Source: Aphrocallistes beatrix (lineage: Eukaryota > Porifera > Hexactinellida > Sceptrulophora > Aphrocallistidae). Taken from it: DNA of 64,000 bases. Under the pieces are notes generated by a model. The model worked only from the letters and a program-made list of their open reading frames with translations. It was not told the origin of the DNA and did not search any database. Positions 43,667 through 54,744 of this stretch are shown one piece after another. Positions within the stretch are counted from its first letter, which is position 1; each line of letters begins with the position of its first letter. The translations under genes were made by a program, and so were the position numbers. The stretch lies in assembly GCA_963281255.1 (NCBI GenBank), contig OY725491.1, forward strand, positions 2,790,001-2,854,000, given 5' to 3'.

Positions 43667-46600
43667 ATGCCCCGCAGTTGTTCGGCTCCAGGATGCAGAA
43701 GCAACTACGATTTAGATGACCGAATTCCTATATTCACGATGCCTGAAAACCCACCTGAACTCAAGCAAGCTTGGATGCGCGCGCTCCGTCGAGATGATAT
43801 AAGTGATCTGAAGGCTGTTAAAGTATGTGCGAAACATTTTCGAGATGACGATATCGAGGTTGTTCACAAGGTTCCCAACGGAGACGGAACGTTCACAAAA
43901 GTACCACGTGCTAAACCTAAGCTGAAGGACGGCGCCATTCCATGTTTTCTTCCAGGTTGTCCATCCTATTACTCTTCCAAATCAAAGTCCAAACGTACAC
44001 GCTTGTCATTTGAGACGAAAGAGGAGGAAATGATTAATCAGACCCTCCAGATGAGCTTGATAACTGAAAGTGAAGAGAAAGAGAAGTACAAAATCAGCAA
44101 TCTCCAGGATCTAAAAGATAAGTTGTGTCTCATTTCTTTGCCACATAATTGGTTGTTATGGCATCGTGATAGTGTTACTGCCACGTTCATTCTCCCTAAT
44201 ATGGTTGAGCGAAATATTTCAGTTGATTTGTATTTGGAAGTGAATTCTTATCTAACTACATCCGCTTGGTTTCATGGGCAAACCATTCCACTATCTATTA
44301 ATTATATTGATGATATTAGACAAATTGAATCTGTTTTACAGGAGATTACCTTGAAAACTGTATCTGACTCAAACCCTGATAAAAATAAACATTCTTTGCT
44401 TATATCTCGAGCAAGAGAGCACATCAGTTAGGTTGCCAATGATTTAACACCTAAGGATGAGTTTGTAAATTGTTCAGACTTGGCTAAGCTCCAATTCATC
44501 TTGTGTCAATTGGATAATACATTTATTCCCAAAACCTACGTACTAGGTATAATGTAATTACACAAATTATGGCCATTAAGTCTCATCTCATTTCACCTGC
44601 ATGTTATGGTTATCTTCAGAGTTTAGATTGTCTCTCACTACCTCATGTACATACATTAAATCAATTGTATTCTTCCTTTGGCCTTGAGAATGATTTCTGT
44701 ACCTATCTCTCCAGGGCTACTTCTTCATTTACTCCACAAGAAAAAAAGGTGATCGTTCAAATGGACGAAATACATGTAAAATCTGATGTGTCTTATAAAG
44801 GGGGGAAAATTATCGGACCGAGTTTAAACCCTGATGATCCAACAAGAACTGTATTCTCAGTTATGGTATCTAGCTTACATAAAAAATGGTCATGTATATC
44901 TCGTCTCTTACCTTGCGCATCTATATCTGCTGAAAAGATTTTTCCTATAATCAAATCCTGTATTATCGATATTGAGCATTGTGGTTTAAAGGTGCAAGTC
45001 ATTTCGACCGATAACTACCCACTGAATGTTAATCTATTTAAACTATTTTCTCTTAATGGCAAATTAGAGTGTAGAGTACCTCATCCATTATATGAGAATA
45101 GGTTTTTGTTCCTTACTTTTGATTTTGTACATACAGTAGAACGTCAGTTATCCGAACTTCAGTTATCCGAACCCCTTGGTTGACCAAACTAAAATATAAT
45201 AAATGTATAAATGATGCATCCTGAGTTGATAATTGAAATTATTACACTGCCATCATTTTATATACTATTGATGATACCTACATAAGCTAATAAGTATTTT
45301 CTCCATATTCATCATTATGACTACTTAGTACTACTGACCAACTTTTCTATATAATCACATAACAACTTCAGTTAACCGAACATTTCAGTTATCCGAACCC
45401 CCGCGGTCCCAACCCGTTCGGATAACTGACGTCCTACTGTGTATTGAAAAGTATACGTAATAATTAGCTAAATCAGAAAGATTTTGAGAAGACATTCCAT
45501 TTTCCAAATATAGATAACTTTGAAGTTGATTATACCAGATATCCTCTTGAGAGTTTATTAGCATCCTTCCAAGATGTAAGGCTTATCTATCATTCTGAAA
45601 GAGATAGCTTAGCAAAACTAGCACCACATTTAACTGTAAAAGCCTGTTTTCCATCTTGTATCGAACGACAGAATGTTAAGCTGGTGTTGAAGGTCGTAAA
45701 TGAACTAACACATGCTGCTCTTGAAATCCAAAATGAAATGCGTAGCCCCGAGTATCGCAATAGTACATCTGATTTCATCAGTATACTTATTTCTCTTTGG
45801 AAAATATTCAACATTAACACTCCATTTAAGGGTATCCGTTTAAATGATAGTCTCTTAAATCCTCTGATATTGAATGATGAACGATTTTCATTTTTAACTC
45901 GTGTCGTATTTTGGCTAGATGCCTGGCATGGTTTACCTGGCAAAACTGGAAAATTGAGCAAGCAAACATATACTAGTTTTAGACACGCCCGCATTGCTTT
46001 ACCAATGATTACCAACCATTTAACTCAATCTTGTGGCTTCTCATACTTATTATCATCCTTTTTACAAACTGATCCATTAGAACACCATTTTGGCCTTTAT
46101 CGGATGATGTCAGGTTCTAATTATCACATTTCATATTTTCAAATTCTTGAAACCGAACGTCGTCTTAAGCTTTCTAGTATTTTACATCTGTTTAATGATC
46201 AGCCAAGCTCTTTTCAATCTCTACAGTCTTTTATTAAGTCCTTTTCCCCTCCCGTTGACACCAGTTTTGATGACGGTATTACGATTGAACCTTTTCTAGA
46301 TGGAATTGGTGATATCTCATCAATAGAATGCAGTTGCCAAATTATTCAATCCTTAGCTTTTATCGCTGGTTATTCAGTTCATAAATACCTTCAAAAATCT
46401 CAGCCATGTTATATTTGTAGTGACACTTTGACACATGAAAAAGAAGTTATTTTGGATATAAACTCACTTTCTGATGCTGGTTGATTGTCCATCCAGAAAG
46501 ATTTTAGTTAATCTCACTTTAATTTATATGAGTGTGATAGTGATGTCTGGAAAACGAGTTGTGTTAACTGTGACGTCTGTAGGGAGAGTATCTTACGTAA

Positions 46601-46709
46601 ACTTATCTTCACTGCTGCTAATTGTCTTATCTCTAACAAGATTAAGAACTATAACTCGTTAATCGTTTCAAGAGTTGCCGAAAAGCGTAAATTAAAGAAA
46701 TTTTCCTAG
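43667..46709 (+). pseudogene. THAP-domain P-element transposase, several lesions
   Basis: The N-terminal THAP zinc finger is complete: C5-x4-C10, W36, C54-x2-H57, with a conserved Pro segment. Next comes a linker, then the RNase H-like part: V-I-V-Q-M-D-E-I-H (first Asp, about 44760), Y-K-G-G-K-I-I-G, V-I-S-T-D-N-Y-P-L-N (about 45000), F-D-F-V-H-T at the insertion point, and S-I-R-N-N after it. Later is the P-type T-D-P-L-E-H-H-F-G-L-Y-R-M-M-S-G-x-N-Y block (about 46070) and E-x-x-R-R-L-K-L-S-S-I. Lesions: TAG at 44429; a frameshift near 44545; the insertion at 45134-45439; TAG at about 45470 where relatives have Trp; TGA at 46482 and a further TAA near the C-terminus. Compared with the relic at 48240-48650, about 35 codons are missing before the C-terminal C-x2-C segment (C-V-N-C-D-V-C). 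It ends K-K-F-S-stop. The family is certain; the copy cannot make full-length protein. Confidence 0.92.
45134..45439. mobile_element. pogo-type miniature element inside the P transposase
   Basis: 306 bp; ends CAGTAGAACGTCAGTTATCC and the inverse of CAGTAGGACGTCAGTTATCC. Internal GTTATCCGAAC-type motifs repeat in both orientations. Transposase coding reads up to its left end and resumes right after it, so the boundaries are confirmed by the host frame. Confidence 0.9.
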
Positions 46710-46849
46710 CTATTCGCTTCCCATCCATGCATACACCTTGTTAACCCATTTATTCTATATTTGTTTGTTTGTTTTAGTTGTCAACTAGCCGAGTGACTAC
46801 AATTGAGAGTGAGAGTGAGTGACTTCAAATGAGAGTGCGAGTGAATGAT

Positions 46850-46851
<2 letters not shown>

Positions 46852-46882
<31 letters not shown>
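46852..46882. repeat. (GA)n microsatellite
   Basis: About 15 perfect GA units between the transposase stop and the right end of the P element. Confidence 0.95.
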
Positions 46883-46885
<3 letters not shown>

Positions 46886-47285
46886 GTGCATAATCAATAC
46901 TTAGATATACAGAAAGAAAGGCACGATAGGGTTTATTGAGAGATATTATAATAATAGTATTGTTTATTGAATGTAGGTAGTGTGTTATTCAACATTGAAT
47001 TTGTATTATATGTATGTGAATTTACCAATAAAACATGATATTCAATCATATTGGCTAATTAGTAGGTGGAAAGAATATAAATGGCTTACAGGATAGTATT
47101 TTCTTTGTTTAAGATAAGATTGAAAAACTTTCTAGTTAAATAATGACAAAAATAAAAAATAATGAGCCCGGCCATTACGGCATCCATGGTGCCTTTACTG
47201 TCAGGCCTTATATAGAGTAGGCTATGGTAGGACATATTCCGGCTACTCGAGATAATTTAACCCACTGACAAACATAAAACTAATT

Positions 47286-47934
47286 TTAATGAGCATTAAT
47301 CCATGCTGAAATCATTACAACCCCCTTAGAAACTCCACCCTGGGATGATATAAATAACTGATGATGACCCTTCAATGTTTGTTCATTAGTTTGTGAATTC
47401 ATCCGTTTGGGTGGCTGAGATCCTGAAATAAACTTAGACTGTCGCACCTCAACCAGTCCTCTCTCGCGCTTTAAGGAAGCCATGAACTTCCAAATAGTAG
47501 GATGATGGCGCTCAACAGTTGCATTAAAGGAATGGTGCCATGTCTCAATAACATTATTTGTCCGAGGTAGTCCATATGAGGTGTCAAAATGGTAATGCCA
47601 CATTTAATAGGGAAAAGCGCTTCCTTGAAGGGGGCCCAGGGAGTGTTCGACCGATATAGGTCTTTTCGGAATCAAAGATCAGACCAGTTGCTTGGTGTAT
47701 GGGAATTCCCTTCTTATGAGCCTTGCATGCTCCTATTGAATTAGTCAGATACAAAGGATTGGGATTTGGAAATTCGAGCAGAGATGCATTTACAAATTGT
47801 TGGTACATTGGCAATTTTTTAGCTAAAAACACTAATGAGGACATCCTCAGTGGAGAATAAGAAGGTCCAGAATTGGTTACATAATTTTGATTATTTATTT
47901 TCCAAAATTTCATATCTAAAATCCATGATATCAC
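47286..47934 (-). pseudogene. MULE-type transposase C-terminal relic
   Basis: Minus strand, three frames. In order: T-Y-I-G-R-T-L-P-G, then F-P-I-K before a one-base shift to M-W-H-Y-H-F-D-T, then G-L-P-R-T-N-N-V-I-E-T-W-H-H-S-F-N and H-H-P-T-I-W-K-F-M-A-S-L-K-R-E. It closes with a G-x-Q-P-P-K segment. This R-T-N-N ... H-P-x-I-W block is typical of the C-terminal end of MULE-related transposases found near FLYWCH-type genes in animals. The catalytic core is missing. It lies 60 bp beyond the right end of the P element. Confidence 0.75.
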
Positions 47935-47939
47935 TAAAA

Positions 47940-49086
47940 CTTGAAGGTAATCATTATCAAACCGAGCGTCGACTCAAACTTTCTAGCATATTAAATATAT
48001 TTGCTGACCGACAAGACCCTTGTTTGTCATCAATTCATCATTTGTCAAATCATTTTTTTCTCTTTATTCCACTAGTGTTGTTGAATTCAATTACGAGTCA
48101 TTTCTTGATGAAATTCCCATTATCAACCTTTGAATGCAGTCCACAGTGTTTTAATAAATAGCCTTTATTGCAGACTATTCTATCCATCAGTACCTAAAAC
48201 TATTGAAATCATGTCATGCATGCCTTCATCTATTAACAGTTAGTTGGTCAAGAATTTATTGATTTAACTTCGGATTCTGAGTTTAAACTTTTGCATTTAA
48301 CGGACCGTGGCGGACTCAAGTACTCATCTGAGCCTGTTTTGGATTCTATACTTGTTTTATGGATGACATTTTATGCCACCGAGAATAAGATAGTTGTTGG
48401 CAAAGCTAGTAAGAGGGCCTTCTAGAAAAATATTATTTGAACTCACATTGATATACTTGGAAGATGATCATCGTGATACGAATATTTGGAAGTCTAATTG
48501 TGTTTAATTGTCAAGTATTCAATTGGAGCATCTTACAGAAACTTGTTATTACCGCAGTGAATTGCTTTCTCGCAAATAAAGTCAAGAATTATAATTATCT
48601 GGTTCTTTCAAAAGTTGTAGAAAATCGTGATTTAAAGAAATTTTCTTAACTATTAGTTTTCTTCTATATTTCCCAACTATGTATATTTGTATTAATTTGT
48701 TAATTCATATTTCGATTATGTAGTATCTTGGTGGCCTCTATCTATTATATAAATTGAATTCGCAATAGTGCCCTTGCTAGCTTGAGCCCGAATGAGGAGA
48801 GAGGATAAGAAAGAGAGTTGTTATTTCTGTTGTGTGTTGTATTTCTAATAATGTTATAGAATGTACAGTTTGTATGTACTACGTATTAATATTAGATTAT
48901 GATTTCCGATCACAATTATCACTCTCATGATCATTTTAACCGCAGGGTAACAGGGCGGTAATGTTTGGGAGTCCAAAAGATACATAGTTAATTTAATAGC
49001 TCAATTCGATTTTTTTACAAAAATATCCCATCTTGTCGTTCATTCATGGTACATTTACTGTCAGGACCTATAGTAAGTAGGTTATT
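47940..49086 (+). pseudogene. Second P-superfamily relic, C-terminal part and right end
   Basis: Shares E-R-R-L-K-L-S-S-I-L and the following block with the complete element. It then has a segment absent from that copy (D-S-E-F-K-L-L-H-L-T-D-R-G-G-L-K-Y-S-S-E-P, about 48270-48340) and the same K-K-F-S-stop end at 48646. A decayed right terminal repeat (CTGTCAGGACCTATAGTAAG) lies at 49058-49077. The left two thirds are gone. Confidence 0.8.
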
Positions 49087-49179
49087 CATTTCCTTAGTAT
49101 ATATGTAGAATGCTATGCTTTATCCAATATGTCTTCTGTGAGCATTCAATCCCATTTGGTTAGAGAGTTATATCTAGTT

Positions 49180-49862
49180 TCAACGAATGGCACCTGTAGT
49201 TTCTCAATTTAGCATATTTTAGGAATACGTATGTTTACTTTATATAATAAATATTGTAAAAAAAGTTAACAAACGATCTCTCATATAGATCCAAAAATAT
49301 AATATTCTAAATCCACAGCCCTAAAAACCGAATGACAACCTTTGAAAGCAAGTCTATAGCATATTCTTGAAATTCTTTACTTATGTATCTATTGTAAACA
49401 AAAGTAAATTTATCGTACAAATCTGAAAATACGATTTCGAAATCTACAGACCAAAAATCCCATGTCAATCGCTAGAAACTAGCTTCTAGCTATTTTTTTA
49501 AATTAGTCAAATGTGTTTGAATATGTATGTATATAAAGCTGTGAACATTTACACAAAACCTTTTTTATTGCGATACACTCTATATAATTCAGATAGTTAA
49601 TGAATTTATTGCTTTGAAATATTAATAACATTGATAGCCTACAATAGTGTCATACAATGATTTCTATTGTGAGAGTGAAACCATACATATAGTATTGTGT
49701 AGAAAATATCTGAAATTTTTTCCATTTTTTTGCAGAGGTGTGAAAATTTCTCTTAGATCTTAGAAAAAGCATAGTCATATCATTTGACACCTGCATGCCA
49801 ATGTTCATATCTCTACGAAATGCCAATTTTTCAATCAATTCGGACAAACAAACAAACAAAAA
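49180..49862 (+). repeat. Family F repeat
   Basis: Same organisation as at 11400: units around 'gaaatctacagaccaaaaatccc', then the closing 'catgccaatgttcatatctctacg..cggacaaacaaacaaac'. Directly followed by a reverse family A tail. Confidence 0.6.
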
Positions 49863-49868
49863 TCCTAG

Positions 49869-50375
49869 CGTTTAAATATATACAAGCGCGCTTCGCTTGT
49901 TTGCGCTGCGCGAATGGCAGACACTGTCTGCCGGAGGCGCCCTTTGGGCGGCTGTGGTCATCATTGATTAGTTTTTATGAGGGAAATAACATCTCTAAAT
50001 ACGTTTGTCCTACTGTTATAATCGATATCGTAAGAAAAATCAAAAATTTTATCGATTTTGAAATTTTTGATGAGTAATGATGACGTAATAACAAAGTGAT
50101 GAGTCATCATTTTTTAATGCTAGTTGCATCATATCTGAGGTATGTTAGTACACAGATACTATTAAAAGTTCAGCCTTCTATCTCCTATAATGGCTGAGTT
50201 ATGCTCGAATAACTGTATTGCTTAACTTTTAAAATGACAATGACGTCATAATTTCATGATGAGTCGACATTTTCGTCTGAGCTCAGAACTTACTGGAGCC
50301 ATCGCCAAAAGTCTCCCACATGCAAAAAATCAGCTTTCTGCGCCCGGCAGTTTCTTCAATCAATTCGTTACCGAT
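49869..50375 (-). repeat. Family A copy, reverse
   Basis: Runs from ACAAGCGCGCTTCGCTTG at the tail to AATCAATTCGTTAC at the start, TGACGTCA at 50241-50248. Followed by a TA tract with an inserted miniature element, then the outer terminus near 50850-50876. Confidence 0.85.
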
Positions 50376-50383
50376 TATATATA

Positions 50384-50832
50384 CACTGCCCTACCAAAAG
50401 TATTCGTACACCTCAATATTTCCCATTAATATAGCACTAAAATGACTATATTAAAGAATGATTATGCAGTTAAAATATAAGAGATATAGTATATTTGATT
50501 TCAGATTCGTATTCTACGCATTTGAAATACCTATTTTCGAAGTTTCAAATCAATTGCTAATTGCCAAGGTTAAAATTCCGGACCTGTGCCACCATGTACC
50601 ACTTTTCTAGAGTCTCCACCACTGTAGCAGATGGTGATAGGTGACATAGGGTAGCACAGGATGATAAATTCGGCATAGTTAAAACTTAATTGATTTGAAA
50701 ACTCTAAAATAGGTCATTCAAATGCGTAGAATACGAATCTGAAATCAAATATACTGTATCTCGTCTAGTTTAACTGCATGACAGTTCAGTAATAGACGCA
50801 TTTATTACTATTTTAATGGGGGTAGGGTAGTG
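50384..50832. mobile_element. Tc1-type miniature element
   Basis: 449 bp; ends CACTGCCCTACCAAAAGTAT and a GGGTAGTG right terminus, TA on each side. The interior arms are inverted ('gcgtagaatacgaatctgaaatcaaa' and its reverse). Sits in the TA tract of the preceding family A copy. Confidence 0.85.
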
Positions 50833-50849
50833 TATATACTCGTATAAAT

Positions 50850-51125
50850 ATTAATTGAGTTTTAATAGTAAGGATAAGATGGGTTTTTTTACTATAACTC
50901 AGCCATTTTAGTTAATAGAAGATTTAAAATTTTGATACAATTAATATATTATATATTTCAAGCATGCTACAACTATCATCAAAAAAATATGACTCATTAC
51001 CCTGTTAAGAGTAATCATAACGCATCAAAGATTTAGAAATTGACAAATTGTGTGATTTTTGAGTAAAATTGATATAGCGCCACAGGAGGAAACTGTGCGT
51101 CCGCTATCTGTGCAGTGCAAGCGAG
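50850..51125 (+). repeat. Family A outer terminus and core fragment
   Basis: An outer terminus (ATTAATTGAGTTTTAATAGT) is followed by a forward, decayed family A middle ('actataactcagccatttta' and 'catcaaaaaaatatgactc') and a short tail piece near 51080-51125. Confidence 0.6.
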
Positions 51126-51169
51126 CTAAAAGCTCTCTAGTGATTAAAATACTTATATAATGTCACTTC

Positions 51170-52001
51170 TCCCTCAAATTAATTATATTTTCGGAATTTG
51201 GAATTTTTGGAATTTTTGGATTGGAATTTTTTCATTGGAATTTTGGATTTGGAATTGGAATTTTTTCATGGAATGTTGGTACATTCCAGTGTTGCTATGG
51301 AAACCTGTTTTGGTCAGTTGGCGTTATATCTTGAAAACTGCAATTGATACACATTCAAATGTAATTCCATTTGATAGCGAATATAGACTACTTCCTATTA
51401 AGTGATAATATAATTTCAACCTCTAAATTCAATAGTTTATGAGATATTCGACAAATTATCAGATGTGACCAATATAGTACATTGTCGAATATCTCATAAA
51501 CTATTGAGGTTGAAATTATATTATCAATTAATAGGAAGTAGTATATTCGCTATCAAATGGAATTACATTTGAATGTGTAGCAATTGCAGTTTTCAAGATA
51601 TAACGCCAACTGACCAAAACAGGTTTCCATAGCAACACTGGAATGTACCAACATTCCATGAAAAAATTCCAAATTTTTCGTATTAACCTATTCACATCTC
51701 AGTTCTATGCGAAATTTTTTACAATAAAAACACTTAGAAGTGCCCCTAAACGGCCTCTGAAAATCACCAAATTTGTCACAAATATAACCTATTGCGCAAC
51801 CATATGGTGACTAATCAAATTTTTAACAATGGATATGGGTACTTTGACGCCATATTTATATATGCTGATAATACATTCCTAAGCTCTATTGTGCTTTGTA
51901 AATGATTTAAGGCAGCTCATGTATTAGTTCAACGGTCTTCCTCCGCATCCCTAGTCCCAAATCCGCAAGTTACTGTGAGGCCTTATATACAGTAGGCTAT
52001 G
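51170..52001. mobile_element. Family B palindromic element, left end replaced by simple repeat
   Basis: Both arms and the right terminal repeat (ending CAGTAGGCTATG) are present. The left terminus is lost in an expanded 'ttggaatttt' stretch (51190-51270). Confidence 0.8.
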
Positions 52002-53294
52002 GTAATATATATTTTATTGAATCTAAATTATACAAATGCTTGTAGAATTTTAAAATTGTTAAAAAGCCTTAATTTTGCCAAATTTCATTAAATTTTGTAG
52101 CTCTCTGAAAGCTAGCTTTGGGGTCCATATTAAAACTTAAATGACCGTTTGAATCAATTGCATCGAAATGGATATTTACAAAATTACCATTACAAATCCT
52201 TCTTACCTTCATAACTCAACACTTGTATCCTTACTACTTGCGTTATAATGACCCCAGGTGCCTCCCGCGGACACAAAGTGCCCGTCATCTGTGTAGCGTG
52301 CAAACAAGCGAAGCGCGCCTGTGCCAGGGAAAGATTCGACTGATAAGATTTAATAATGAAGTGTAGTAACACGTATAAATAATCAAGATTGATAAATAAA
52401 GGATAATTAGTAAAGAATAATTAATTATGATGAATTTTAAGATGCCAAATTATAGGCTATCCCACGAAGAAATTCTAATCGTGTCATGCGTGGATATTCT
52501 TTGTGTATTTAGTGTGAATAGTATATCGCTTTTCAGAAAGAAATACTTGTTTACTGTTTGCAATAATTGCATAAGCTTCACATGTAATTAAAACCACAAC
52601 ATTTTCGGCAAGATGTCTTTGGCAAGATGTCATTCGGCAAGGTGAGCGGACACGGGTGATAATTATACAATCAAGATTTCTCAAATTTCAAGTTAGTCAC
52701 GTTTACATTTTTTACGAGCTGTTAACTGATATAAGAGGAAATTCTACATGTTTGACGGCAGAAAAAAAGAGTGTATTTCGAGTTGTTTCATGAATGCTGG
52801 AAGCATATGTATTCAGAAATTTTGCAAAAATGGTTTTGAACCAATTGGACATTTTTTGCGAAATAAATCCCCCCAAAAAAGAGTATTCGGGGAGAAAATG
52901 ACTTCAAAATTCAGTAAACATAAGCCGTTGAACAGCTTATAGTTAAATCAGTGAGACGGAAATTTGAACTATAAACATAAAATAAAATTACATCAAAATA
53001 AAATAAGAACAAAGAAATGCTTTTGGAGACTTTGTACAGACAAGTTTATGCGGTTTCATCGCAGTGAGAAAGTAACTTTTGCGTCTCTAGATTATATGAA
53101 ACAATGAAATTAAGTTTCCAACAGCAATTTTGATTTTAAGAGCATGCATTGTTTAATGCAGAGATTATAAAAATCGTTGATATTAAATTCTTCCAGGGTG
53201 TTAAAAATAATTAAATTTCATTAATTAGTACAAATTTAAATGGAAGAGTTCTAGAATTAATCGAAAATTGATAATTCATTTAACTATACATATA
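52002..53294. other. Intron sequence, mostly unassigned
   Basis: 52240-52325 is a family A tail (GCGGACACAAAGTGCCCG, then GCGAAGCGCGCCTGT). The rest is AT-rich with no motif; the frame 52748-52942 is unrecognised. Confidence 0.45.
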
Positions 53295-53755
53295 CACTGC
53301 CCTACTTAAAGTATTCGTACATCTCAATATTTCCCATACAAATCGTATAAATCTAGTATATTTTTGTGAAGTCAATAACAATTAATAAGCAACAGTAACT
53401 TAATATAATATAAAATTCGCATTCTATACACTCGATTTACTCATTTTATAGTCTATCAACTCAATTATTCTACTTCAAAGTTAAATATTTTAACCTGTGA
53501 CACCTTGTGCCACTAACGCTATAAGATAGTGACATTAATTCATTTTATGAGGCACAGTGGGGTAAATGTTTTTCATCGAAGGAGAGTAATCGAATTGAAA
53601 AGGTTCGTATGCAAATTGAATGTGAAGAAAACGAACTTGAAGTCAAAATAAGTGTGTTTGTTACCGATAGAATATTGTTGACTTGATAAAGAGATTAACT
53701 ATTTTGATGGAAAATATTGAGATGTACGAATAACTTGGCTCACTTAAACTAGCAG
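53295..53755. mobile_element. Tc1-type miniature element, right end decayed
   Basis: Left end CACTGCCCTACTTAAAGTAT; the inverse 'atattgagatgtacgaata' occurs at about 53724-53742 with its last bases altered. Same family as 50384-50832. Confidence 0.7.
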
Positions 53756-54081
53756 GATTGTAATCCTGTAAATCTAGATTTTCAAAACTTTTTAGCCCAA
53801 ATCAGAATAGTAAATGACTTCCTTCTTCCGACTTTCCTCAGAAATCTAAATTATAAGTGCTTTATTTTCCCTTATAACGACATTTACAAGTATAAGAAAA
53901 TGAACAATGTTGTGACTACCAATAGATAATCCCAATAAGCAGAGAGGGACTTATGTTAAGCTACAATATCAATACATATGAACATAATATATAATCCCTA
54001 GGAAGAGTTTAGTAAATTAACATAATAAAACTTGAATAAATATTAACAAAGTTTAATGGGTGAATCGAGGAATGATCATAC

Positions 54082-54414
54082 CTGTACATATCTCAACCGT
54101 TTAGATGAAAAAAAATTAGAGAAAAATACTATTTTATCTGAAGGCCACATACATTCTTCAAGATATAATTTCACAGTATCAAGGCCTATAGAATTTTTAA
54201 CTGTTTCAAGAATAAAAAATGAAAGCGCAGGAAAAATATCTCTTAACAAAGGATTTAGTTTGAAATAATTTTCATGAAGATTTGACAAATATGGAGAAAA
54301 TGAATTAAGAATATTTTCATCTACCATTAGCAAAATCTGAAGAAAAACATCAGAAGAAACAGTATTTGTTCCACAAATAACCAATAGCCTCTGTATACTA
54401 GGAGGAAGATCCAT
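54082..54414 (-). CDS. COMMD3: COMMD3, exon 1 (N-terminal helical domain)
   Basis: 111 codons on the minus strand, starting M-D-L-P-P-S-I-Q-R, which aligns with M-E-L-S-E-S-V-Q-R of human COMMD3. I chose this ATG rather than the longer frame because of that match. The middle has the N-terminal helical (HN) domain: N-P-L-L-R-D-I, A-L-S-F-F-I-L-E and L-Y-L-E-E-C, the last matching S-T-Y-L-E-D-C in vertebrates. It ends in Gln at a GTATGA donor (54076-54081), phase 0. With exon 2 the protein is 193 aa, against 195 in human. Both exons look intact, so this is a probable working gene. A T-rich run and TTTAG just upstream (54421-54440) could alternatively be an acceptor for a 5'-UTR intron. Confidence 0.9.
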
Positions 54415-54744
54415 CACCGATCTAATAAATTCCAAAAAAATAATATGACATTAATTTTAAAGTAAAGAAAGTACATACTTATATCAGTTACAGTTAGGGT
54501 GGAAAAAGACTTTTTCCAATTCACACATGAGGGAATCCTTTGGCTATCAAAATAAGCAAGGTCACGAAAATAATACCGATAGCAAAACTTTTATCGTAGA
54601 TATCATTATTTTGTTAGAAGGATTCTAAATTAATGGTATACATCCGGCCACTCAAAAAGGTTTTTAGGACATACCAAGGAAACAAGTGCTTCCAAAATCG
54701 AATCATATATAGTCTATCATATTTTCCACTTCATAGGACAAAAA

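Larger units (their letters stand above)
43394..47226 (+). mobile_element. P-superfamily transposon, structurally complete
   Basis: 3833 bp. The terminal inverted repeats (43394-43425 and 47195-47226) are 32 bp and perfectly matched; they begin CATAGCCTACTCTATATAAG. Flanks are both GTAGGAC (43387-43393 and 47227-47233), a perfect 7-bp duplication. An equally valid reading is a 5-bp duplication with one more C/G in the repeat. It encodes a THAP-domain P-type transposase. A 306-bp pogo-type element is inserted at 45134-45439. Identical termini suggest recent insertion, though the gene is already broken. Orientation is antisense to COMMD3, within whose intron it lies. Confidence 0.93.
40409..54081 (-). 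other. COMMD3: COMMD3 intron 1, 13.7 kb, filled with transposons
   Basis: The donor GTATGA at the exon 1 end and the acceptor TTTAG before exon 2 are intact and in the same phase, so splicing would join codon 111 to codon 112. Inside: family E (40818), a complete P-superfamily element in antisense (43394-47226), a MULE relic, a second P relic, family F and A repeats, Tc1-type miniature elements (50384, 53295) and a family B element. No other host exon was recognised in it. Confidence 0.85.

Noticed and set aside
44793-45002. Minus-strand frame within the P element (also 45590-46015)
   Set aside because: Shadows of the transposase on the plus strand.
43667-46709. Reassignment of TAG as a sense codon, suggested by TAG at conserved Gln/Trp positions in the P and hAT frames
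   Set aside because: TAA, TGA, frameshifts and insertions also break these frames, and the host genes end normally. Ordinary decay explains it.
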